Part shown: piece by piece, positions 1 to 6,600 of the stretch
Numbering within the stretch: position 1 is the stretch's first letter
How the letters are laid out: the number at the start of each line of letters is the position of its first letter
Source: UQRS01 sp050946935
Lineage (GTDB): Bacteria > Bacillota > Clostridia > Oscillospirales > Acutalibacteraceae
Direction of reading: 5' to 3'
Length of the DNA: 8,704 nt
Assembly: GCA_050946935.1 (NCBI GenBank)
Contig: JBMNVR010000026.1
Coordinates: 1-8,704, forward strand
Translations under genes and position numbers: made by a program
Notes under the pieces: model-generated
The model's input: only the letters and a program-made list of their open reading frames with translations
The model's database searches: none
What the model was told of the DNA's origin: nothing

Positions 1-52
1 CCTTTGTTATTTTTGTGCAGTTGGCAGACCGCACTTTCATTATAACAAAGGG
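1..52 (-). promoter_or_regulatory. Leftward extended -10 promoter and nested hairpins for an off-window gene
   Basis: Read on the minus strand, 47-39 is TGTTATAAT, a consensus extended -10. A start point near 32 would open the transcript with a 7-bp hairpin (GTGCGGT at 34-28 pairing with ACTGCAC at 21-15, one G-T wobble). A 10-bp inverted repeat (CCTTTGTTAT 1-10, ATAACAAAGG 42-51) encloses it. The inner arm reads ATAACAAAGG at the window edge, which could be a ribosome site, so a start codon probably lies just outside. Layout and wording resemble, from memory, the region upstream of tnpA in IS200/IS605 elements of Clostridia, where a folded leader restrains translation. No transposase sequence is present here, so that identity is a guess. 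I see no convincing -35. Confidence 0.45.
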
Positions 53-90
53 AGTTTTTATTTCTTCCTTATCGCCCCAGGCTCTTTTGA

Positions 91-111
91 ACCACTCGCC
101 CAGCGAGTGGT
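91..111. other. 9-bp perfect hairpin, possible subterminal palindrome
   Basis: ACCACTCGC (91-99) pairs with GCGAGTGGT (103-111) around a 3-base loop and is followed on the plus strand by TTTT. It sits about 45 bases from the leftward promoter at the window edge. It could be the end hairpin of an IS200/IS605-type element, which have palindromes near their ends, or simply a weak terminator. The pairing is certain; the role is not. Confidence 0.4.
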
Positions 112-121
112 TTTACGCGAC

Positions 122-157
122 AAAAAAGGAGGGGCTTTTGTGGGCCCCTCCTTTTTT
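122..157. terminator. Strong bidirectional rho-independent terminator
   Basis: GGAGGGGC (128-135) pairs with GCCCCTCC (144-151). A6 (122-127) and T7 (152-158) flank the stem, so both strands give a GC-rich hairpin with a U-tract. On the minus strand it is the first obvious terminator downstream of the lacI-type gene, about 270 bases past its stop codon, beyond the 104-bp repeats. It would also insulate the left-edge promoter from outside transcription. Confidence 0.8.
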
Positions 158-188
158 TGCACCGTAACCTGAACACGCTGAATCCAAC

Positions 189-426
189 AAACACACAGCA
201 AAGTTTAAGCCTTTCCGCTCATACTGTAAAATACATAAACCCTGCGTGTTTGGCTGCCGGGCCAAACACATAGGAAAGGCACATAAAAGTTTAAACACAC
301 AGCAAAGTTTAAGCCTTTCCGCTCATACTGTAAAATACATAAACCCTGCGTGTTTGGCTGCCGGGCCAAACACATAGGAAAGGCACATAAAAGTTTAAAC
401 ACACAGCAAAGTTTAAGCCTTTCCGC
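189..426. repeat. 104-bp tandem repeat, about 2.3 copies, abutting the lacI-type stop codon
   Basis: Copies begin AAACACACAGCA at 189, 293 and 397. The first two look identical across the full 104-bp period. The third is cut off at 426, one base before the stop codon of the regulator. Each full unit contains a perfect 9-bp hairpin (GTGTTTGGC/GCCAAACAC at 246-254/261-269 and 350-358/365-373). It also contains the complementary 8-mers GCCTTTCC (209, 313, 417) and GGAAAGGC (273, 377), which can close an outer stem within a unit or across the junction to the next. The small reading frames inside change frame between copies and have no gene character. No coding gene is seen in 1-426. Confidence 0.85.
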
Positions 427-1455
427 TTATTTTACCGGCCGAACTGTGTCCCCGTCCACCAGCTTGGTGTCGATCACAATCCGCTGTGCCCCCGCTTCCC
501 TCTCCCGCATCAGAGAGATCAGCACATCCACCGAGGTTACCGACATCCGCCCTTTATACGAACTGACGGTGGTCAGCAGAAAAGGAATGCACATCCTCGA
601 CTGAATGTGGTCAAAACCGACGATCGAGCAATCCTCCGGCACGCGCAGACCTCGCGCCTGCAAATCTGCCCAGAGGCTCCAGGCCAGCATATCGCTGAAA
701 GCGAACACAGCCGAAAAACCTACCCCCTCGGCCGCCAGACGGTCGAGCAGCTCTCCACAGTCAGAGGCAGTCACCGGCAGTTCCCGGATGAGTGCCGGGT
801 TGGGGGTAAGCCCCCGCTCGGCATAGGCGCGGCGATAACCGGACAACCTCTCCCGCGCGCTGGAAATATACGCCGGGCCGCCCACCATCAGGATATCGCG
901 GTGTCCTGCGTCCAGAAGGCGGCAGGTCGCCTGATACCCGCCCAGCTCGTCGTTGCAGACGACATAGCTGACATCCTCCTTTTCAAAATGACGGCCGATC
1001 AGGACAAAGGGAATCCCCGTCTCCCGCAGCAGGGCAAGATTTTCCCCGTCCGCCTGGGTAGGACACCAGATGATGCCGTCGACGTTTTTGTTGAGGGCGG
1101 TTTGAATCGCCTTTCGCTCGAGCGCAGGATCCTCGTCGGTGTTCAGTAGGAACGAGACATACCCGTTGGCACGGGCGTGGGCCTCGATCTCCTTCATCAT
1201 GATCGCGAAATGTGGGTTGGAAACATCCCCCAAAATCACTGCAATCGTATTGGTATATCCCAACCGGAGGGAGGCAGCCAGCGTGTTGTTGATGTATCCC
1301 ATCTCCCGCGCGGTGCGCTGGATGCGCTCCCGGGTCGCAGGCGCGATGTCCTCCTTGTCACGGAGGGCGCGGGAAATTGTGTTGATGCTGTATCCCAGCG
1401 CCGCGGCCAAATCCTTAAGCGTAACGGGTGACTTTCCGCCGGCATGCTCCTTCAT
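427..1455 (-). CDS. LacI/GalR-family transcriptional regulator
   Basis: This 342-residue cytoplasmic protein should bind DNA as a dimer and release or bind it on sensing a sugar-type ligand. The N-terminal helix-turn-helix spans about residues 11-30 (VTLKDLAAALGYSINTISRA). The hinge helix follows at about 54-66 (NNTLAASLRLG), then a periplasmic-binding-protein-like ligand domain from about 68 (TIAVILGDVSNPHF). The family C-terminal segment is seen at 251-297 (FAFSDMLAW, then SIVGFDHIQSR, then TTV). Length is normal for the family. The start is the ATG at 1455, 11 bases after AAGGAGG (1473-1467). An in-frame GTG at 1461 has closer 5-base spacing and is a real alternative. The frame stays open upstream to 1650, but that part lies in the promoter and repeats. 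No sugar gene is next to it; its targets, and so its ligand, are unknown. Confidence 0.93.
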   Translation of the reverse strand: MKEHAGGKSPVTLKDLAAALGYSINTISRALRDKEDIAPATRERIQRTAREMGYINNTLAASLRLGYTNTIAVILGDVSNPHFAIMMKEIEAHARANGYVSFLLNTDEDPALERKAIQTALNKNVDGIIWCPTQADGENLALLRETGIPFVLIGRHFEKEDVSYVVCNDELGGYQATCRLLDAGHRDILMVGGPAYISSARERLSGYRRAYAERGLTPNPALIRELPVTASDCGELLDRLAAEGVGFSAVFAFSDMLAWSLWADLQARGLRVPEDCSIVGFDHIQSRMCIPFLLTTVSSYKGRMSVTSVDVLISLMREREAGAQRIVIDTKLVDGDTVRPVK

Positions 1456-1490
1456 GTGCACAAAAACCTCCTTCAAGCTCACAGCCACAG

Positions 1491-1518
1491 CTAAAAATAT
1501 CGTTAATGTAATTTTTAG
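1491..1518. promoter_or_regulatory. Inverted repeat over the start site, candidate autoregulatory operator
   Basis: CTAAAAAT (1491-1498) and ATTTTTAG (1511-1518) form a perfect 8-bp inverted repeat with a 12-base spacer. Comparing 14-base half-sites, 11 of 14 positions are symmetric. It overlaps the end of the -10 box and the predicted transcription start, where a repressor would block initiation. It lacks the usual central CG of many LacI operators, so binding by the gene's own product is inference. Confidence 0.4.
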
Positions 1519-1545
1519 TGTACCAGTTTTTGACCGTTTTGTCCA
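1517..1545 (-). promoter_or_regulatory. Sigma-A promoter of the lacI-type gene
   Basis: On the minus strand TGGACA (1545-1540) lies 17 bases before TACACT (1522-1517). The -10 is preceded by TGG, giving an extended -10 (TGGTACACT). The predicted start is near 1510, leaving a leader of about 55 bases with AAGGAGG before the start codon. The promoter lies directly downstream of the first 141-bp repeat unit, whose hairpins would block read-through from the diguanylate cyclase remnant. Confidence 0.65.
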
Positions 1546-1558
1546 GTATGCAGACAAA

Positions 1559-1616
1559 AAAATACCCGCCTTATCCGATTTGAAGCAAGAGAATTCTTCG
1601 GCGGCGGGTATTTTTT
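1559..1616. terminator. Repeat hairpin a: terminator-like in both directions
   Basis: A 12-bp stem of AAAATACCCGCC and GGCGGGTATTTT encloses about 32 bases. It is followed by T6 on the plus strand and by a T-run on the minus strand. The same structure recurs at 1700-1757 and 1841-1899. The long loop is unusual for an intrinsic terminator, so efficiency is uncertain. Confidence 0.5.
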
Positions 1617-1618
1617 GC

Positions 1619-1670
1619 AGCCATGTCTCCCGGTTGTCATGCGAAAGCATGTCGAGGGAGACGGCTTTTT
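1619..1670 (+). terminator. Repeat hairpin b: GAAA-tetraloop stem with U-tract
   Basis: From outside in, AGCC pairs with GGCT after a 2-base bulge. GTCTCCC (1625-1631) pairs with GGGAGAC (1656-1662). The tip is CATGC-GAAA-GCATG (1638-1651). TTTTT follows the outer stem, so it reads as an intrinsic terminator on the plus strand only. Copies lie at 1760-1811 and 1902-1953. A GNRA tetraloop fits selection on the RNA strand. No plus-strand gene is visible upstream that would need termination. Confidence 0.5.
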
Positions 1671-1954
1671 AATTTGTATTTTTTATTGCGAAGCAATAGA
1701 AAATACCCGCCAAATCCGATTTGAAGCAAGAGAATTCTTCGGCGGCGGGTATTTTTTGCAGCCATGTCTCCCGGTTGTCATGCGAAAGCATGTCGAGGGA
1801 GACGGCTTTTTAATTTGTATTTTTTATTGCGAAGCAATAGAAAATACCCGCCTTATCCGATTTGAAGCAAGAGAATTCTTCGGCGGCGGGTATTTTTTTG
1901 CAGCCATGTCTCCCGGTTGTCATGCGAAAGCATGTCGAGGGAGACGGCTTTTTA

Positions 1955-2106
1955 TGGAACCACAAAATCAAAAAAGCAAAATGCTCCCTTCTGTCAAGGA
2001 AATTTTATACAAAACCACGCAATTCACAATAGCATCCTCCACTGGATTTCAAATACCGAAAGGTACAAAACCGGCGAACGTCATATAACCGCACACCGCC
2101 GGCAGG
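1955..2106. other. Short gap after the repeats, no gene recognised
   Basis: This A+T-rich stretch separates the repeat array from the 3' end of the broken diguanylate cyclase gene. A plus-strand frame of 44 codons (1954-2088) begins directly on the last repeat hairpin without a ribosome site and is not credible as a gene. Small palindromes are present: TACC-GAAA-GGTA (2054-2065) and ATAACC/GGTTAT (2085-2090/2105-2110). The latter overlaps the stop codon of the pseudogene but has no U-tract. Confidence 0.5.
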
Positions 2107-3243
2107 TTATTTTGACCTTTTATCAATATAAAGCTGCTCGTCGGCAATCCCGATAATTTTTCCGGGCGTCATATCGGGACTGTCACATCGGCAGTAACCA
2201 ATGCTTATTTCCAGTAGATAATCGTCTTTGCCTCGTCTCAGCTCTTTTAGGGTATTTCGCATAAATTCTGTGATTTCCGACTGCTGAACCTCACTATTTT
2301 CGGGGATAAAACAGAATTCATCGCCGCCGTAGCGCGCGGCAAATCCACCGAATTGATCCACCGTCATGGAAAGCGCCTTTGCCACGGTCACGATCGCGAG
2401 ATCTCCCTCAACATGGCCCAAACTGTCATTTATCCGCTTGAACTTATCAATATCTATCATAAACAAGATCATCGGCTTCTTGTTCGAAACCGAATCCAGC
2501 CGATCAATTTATATAGTCGTCCAACCGTCTGCGGTTATTCAGCCCCGTAAGCGCATCTTGATATATCTGTAAATCCTGAATCGTAAGAAACAGTGTGTGG
2601 ATCACCATAAACATACACAGGGGCAGCACGGGGACGGTGGGCAGAACATCCTCCAAAAAACCTGAGATCAGCGACGGCAACATATAGCACGCATAGATCA
2701 GATACTCAACGCGGTGCGCTTTTGACCTGGTTTTAAAGGCACACACCATGGACTTTACCGTCGGAATCAGTAAATATAAATAACAGCCCAAAACCTGAAC
2801 CGCAAAAAATTCACCAAGGGTATACTCGCCGCTGTCGTTTATGTAGAAAACCTAGCCTGTAAAAATAGAAATCAAGTCAAGCGCGGCGGTCAGAATAAGC
2901 GGCAAATACAGAAGCACAGATTTCTTTTTCTCTAAACTTCGCGGACTCAGTCTCGCCTCGACAAATTGAAACCACAGAAAGCAACCGAGCAACACCGCTA
3001 CAAGAGAAACGCCATTCACAACGGAGTTAAACATTTTACCCAGTTGAATATAGTTCGCTTTGTCCAACGCCCATAGAGCATCTGTGATAAGAGTCGCCCA
3101 GAATGCGTAGATAATGTCTTTAAGTTTGCGCACCTCGTACTCTGATCCAATATTAACGTTGAGCTTTGCTCGAATTGAAAATGTGAATATAATCAAAAAA
3201 ATTCGGTCACGGCAAATGCTCCGTATGCGCTGTCTATACCCAT
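2107..3243 (-). pseudogene. Broken membrane GGDEF diguanylate cyclase (three lesions)
   Basis: The intact ancestor would have been a 378-residue inner-membrane enzyme making cyclic di-GMP from two GTP. About six hydrophobic segments precede a C-terminal GGDEF domain that begins DALTGLNNRRRLDDY, continues MILFMIDIDKFKRINDSLGH and has the intact signature RYGGDEF. No RxxD inhibitory site stands before the signature. Three lesions interrupt it. The T-run read on the minus strand from 3201 to 3195 has 7 bases where 8 keep the frame. A TAG at 2854-2852 sits where relatives have tryptophan (FTG-stop-VFYIN). One extra T near 2506 shifts frame after DDYIN. The two indels cancel, and the span is still exactly 379 codons. 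The start at 3243 (MGIDSAYG) follows the promoter; the ATG at 3271 is almost leaderless and reads a frame that loses the first helix. Sequencing error could explain one lesion but hardly three. Confidence 0.85.
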
Positions 3244-3282
3244 CGCCCTCTTCATTTTCCGGATTCATCATCTGTTGCTTCT

Positions 3283-3311
3283 ATTATAGCAAAGCATTCG
3301 ATCAAAAACAA
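3283..3311 (-). promoter_or_regulatory. Promoter of the GGDEF pseudogene
   Basis: On the minus strand a perfect TATAAT (3288-3283) lies 17 bases after TTGTTT (3311-3306). The predicted start is near 3276, giving a leader of about 33 bases to the ATG at 3243 with a GAGG-type ribosome site. The promoter therefore still looks functional although the gene is not, and supports the start chosen for the ancestor. Confidence 0.6.
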
Positions 3312-3476
3312 GGCATTCGGTGGATATTCATTTTCTTACACAGGATCGGCCGGCGGTTGTTTTGGCATGATGAAAAAGCGGTATGAAAACCCCGATTTTG
3401 TTCCCGTTTCAGCCCTCTTTCGGAAATTTTTATTGTAAAATGATTGTTTTTGTCCCTAAAAGGATTGTTCCTGCTC
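3312..3476. other. Divergent intergenic stretch without a recognisable gene
   Basis: The gap between the leftward GGDEF pseudogene and the rightward GH31 gene is about 340 bases in all. Apart from the two promoters listed separately I see no gene, no strong terminator, no cre box and no clear operator. The short frames here lack ribosome sites and family features. Confidence 0.5.
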
Positions 3477-3505
3477 TGGAATCTTCTCACCATAGGCGAT
3501 ATAAT
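3477..3505 (+). promoter_or_regulatory. Candidate promoter of the GH31 gene
   Basis: A perfect TATAAT lies at 3500-3505. The best -35 at 17-base spacing is only TGGAAT (3477-3482). The predicted start near 3512 gives a leader of about 95 bases. A perfect TTGACA at 3564-3569 has no usable -10 at the right distance. The weak -35 suggests help from an activator, which is inference. Confidence 0.4.
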
Positions 3506-3607
3506 CATTTCAGAAGGCGGTTACATACCGGCAGCTTATAGCAAGACACTCCCGGCCGCCCGCTTGACAGACAGAAAATGTGCTGATCGTGAAAGGAAGG
3601 ATGATCC

Positions 3608-6600
3608 ATGCGATTTCGAAAACTGCTTTGCGCCCTGCTTTCGGCCGCGCTCTCTTTGTCCCTGCTGATGCCGGCCTCTCTGGCGGAGGGAACGGCAACG
3701 GCCGAGATTTACACCGGCGTCTTTGGCGACGTCCGGGTGCAGATTCTCTCCCCCACCCTGGTCCGGCTGGAGGCCAGGGGACCGAAGGGCTTCGAGGATC
3801 GGGAGACGTTCCACATCGTCAATCGCACCGACTGGCCGGGTGCGGCCGTGACCGAAGCCAGGGCCGGTGGAACTGCCACCCTCACCTGCGAAAACTTTGA
3901 GATTCGGATCGCGGAGAACGCCAAAACGCTTTCGGATGTCGTCATCCTCCGCAGCGGGGGGAGAAACTGGAACTTTACCTCCCTGCCGGAGAACAAGGTC
4001 GCGCTGCCCGACCCGAACGAAGCGGTCGATTTTTTTGAAATCGCCGACACCCCCCGCATCATCCCGTCGGAGGAGGGCTTTGCCCCCTCGGAATCGACCG
4101 ACAACAACGGCTGGGACCTTTCCAACGACGCGGACGATCTCTACATTTTTATGCCCGACGCAGAGACCCAGCAGGCGGCCTCCCGCCAGCTGCGGCAGGA
4201 TTTTGTCGACCTCACCGGCAAGAGCGAGATGCTGCCGCTGCAGGCCTTCGGTGCCTGGGACAGCCGCTGGTACGCCTATAATGAGGAAACCGCGCTGGCC
4301 CAGATTGACAGCTACCACGATCGAGAGCTGCCGCTCGACATGCTGGTTATCGACACCGACTGGCGCGATTCCTCCGGCGGAACCGGATACAATATCAATA
4401 CCAGCCTGTTTCCGGATATGTCGAGCTTTTTAAATCTCGCCCACCGCAAAGGCGTTGGGATCATGTTCAACGACCATCCCGAGCCGACTACCACAAACGG
4501 CGTATCCAACAATGTGCTGGATTCGACCGAACTGAACTACCGCTTTTCCAACCTGACCAATATTCTGAAGCTGGGCGTCGACGCCTGGTGGTACGACCGC
4601 AACTGGTGGACAACCATCCAGCCGATCGAGGGTTTCACCCATGAGGTCATCGGCGCGGCAGTGTACGCCGACGCCTTCCACAGCGTCTACCCCGAACGGC
4701 GTCTGCTGATGATGAGCAATGTCGACGGCATCCTGCACGGCGCACTGAACGGCCCCGCCAACATCGCCGCACACCGTTATTCAATCGAATGGACCGGCGA
4801 CACCGAGGAGCATCAGGGCACCATCCTGCGTGAGGTCACCAATATGCTGAAGCGCGGCACCGACGCCGCCATTCCCTATGTCAGCGCCGATCTCTGCGCC
4901 CACCAGACCCAGTTGAACACCATGACCGAGGAGGAATACATCCGCTGGATCCAGTTCGGTGTGTTTTCTCCTGTTTTCCGGCCGCATGTCACCTACAGCG
5001 AGATCGGCCGTATGCCGTGGTACTACGGAGACGGCGCGGTAGACGCCTATCGCGATTATGTCAACATGCGCTACCGCCTGCTGCCGGTGTTCTACGCCCT
5101 GTCAAACGAAAGCTACAACACCGGAATGCCGATCTTCCGCGAGATGACCTTCAACTATCCCGAGTACGCCGAAGCCGACCGGGAGGATCAATATCTGTTG
5201 GGGGACGACATCCTCATCGCGCCGGTTGTGGAGGATATTGACAGTCTCCCGACCGCATGGCTGACGGCAGAGGACGGGACGCCCGGCGCGACCGTCCGGT
5301 ACTATAATAACAAAGACCTGTCCGGCACACCCGTAAAAACCGGGGCGGTTTCGGAAATTTTGATCGAGGCCGAAAAAAACGCCCCGGCCGAAGGGGTAAG
5401 CGAGGATAATTTCAGCGCGGCATACACCGCCCGGCTGACCCCGGAAGCGGATATCCGACTGCAGCTCATGTCGGATGACGGCTCGCGCCTCTATATAAAC
5501 GGGGAGCTTGCGATCGACAGTTGGAGCGATCATGAGGTCACAAGCGCAGTCGGCGAAATCACGCTGGAGGCCGGAAAAACCTACGACCTGCGGGTAGAAT
5601 ACTACGATGCGGGCGGCAACGCCGTACTGCGGCTGAACGCCCTGTATGCCGACGATTTCGGAGACCGGCGCAGCGTCTGGATTCCGGAAGGAGAATGGAT
5701 CGACCTGAACAGCGGGAAAAGCTACTATGGCCCCGCGACCTATGAAATTTCCTGCACGATTGAAGATTACCCCATCTTCGTACGCAGCGGCGCAGTCGTG
5801 CCGCTGGCGGACGAGACGCTGACCACCGCCGATTCGGGGTACGACTGGAGCCATATGACCCTCGACCTGTACCCCTCCGCCACACAGGAAGGGCAAAGCG
5901 TGATTTACGAGGACGACACCACCTCCAACGCTTATGAGGACGGCGCGTACCGCACCACCTCCCTCTCCACCCGGTTTGAAGCAAAAAGCAACACCCAGAT
6001 TTTGACCATCGGCGCAGCCGACGGCAGCTTCGAGGGCAAAAAGGCCTTTACAGAGCGCAACTGGACGGTTCGCATCCATGCGGCTGACGGTCTTGGCGCA
6101 CTGCAATCGGTCACCATCAACGGCGAGGCGGCCGACTTTACCCTGCTGGAGACCGACGGAAACGCCCTCCCGTTTGAGGTGGAGGGCGGGGCGGCCGACG
6201 GCGCCGTGTATACCGTGACTTTCACAGCCGACATCTCGCAGGAAAGCGAGATCCGCGCGGTATTCTCAGCCGGCGGGACGGTATCGCCAAACTACCGGTA
6301 TGAGGAAAAGAGCGCGCTTTCGACCGCGCGGACGGTTACCCGCACGGTCGATTTGCAGGAGGCAGCGGCTTCGGTCGATCTCTCGGCCGACAGCACCGAC
6401 TGGGTCTATGTCGGACACGCAGCCCGGCCCAGCCGATTTCCGGGAATCGGTACCATCGCCATGAAGGAGACCGACCGGCACAGCATTCGTTTTTCGCAGA
6501 TCGGCGCCAACCTGATGATCTTTTCGGACTGCCTGTCCCAGTTCAGTTGGAGCGACGGCGACGCCCTCTTCCCCACGGCGGTGAACACCCGCCGCGGCTA

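Larger units (their letters stand above)
1559..1954. repeat. 141-bp tandem repeat array, 2.8 copies, with three hairpins per unit
   Basis: Units run 1559-1699, 1700-1840 and 1841-1954 (partial). They are nearly identical: the visible differences are TTA/AAA/TTA after the first arm and one extra T in the third copy. Hairpin a pairs AAAATACCCGCC (1559-1570) with GGCGGGTATTTT (1603-1614). Hairpin b spans 1619-1666. Hairpin c is TATTGC-GAA-GCAATA (1684-1698). Equivalents lie 141 bases on, and hairpin c is missing from the third unit. Because 141 is a multiple of 3, a plus-strand frame stays open through all copies, but it has no gene character. The array fills the gap between the lacI-type promoter and the broken diguanylate cyclase. 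Confidence 0.9.

Noticed and set aside
189..426. CRISPR array
   Set aside because: The 104-bp units repeat over their whole length with no variable spacers, and no cas genes are present.
1456..1650. Upstream extension of the lacI-type frame by 65 codons
   Set aside because: It covers the promoter and the first repeat unit, and the family helix-turn-helix begins normally about 10 residues after the ATG at 1455.
1615..2088. Plus-strand open frame of 157 codons with internal protein repeats
   Set aside because: It is created by the 141-bp repeat being a multiple of 3. It has no ribosome site and runs through the terminator-like hairpins.
1954..2088. Plus-strand 44-codon frame starting MEPQNQKSK, faintly like the N-terminus of a GtrA-type membrane protein
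   Set aside because: No ribosome site, start lies on the last repeat hairpin, no conserved continuation follows, and the likeness is too weak to call a remnant.
3564..3592. Perfect TTGACA as a promoter -35 for the GH31 gene
   Set aside because: The sequence 17 bases downstream (TCGTGA) is not an acceptable -10 and overlaps the ribosome site region.
5102..6106. Long minus-strand open frame opposite the GH31 gene
   Set aside because: It is a shadow of the G+C-rich GH31 coding sequence, with no ribosome site or recognisable domain.
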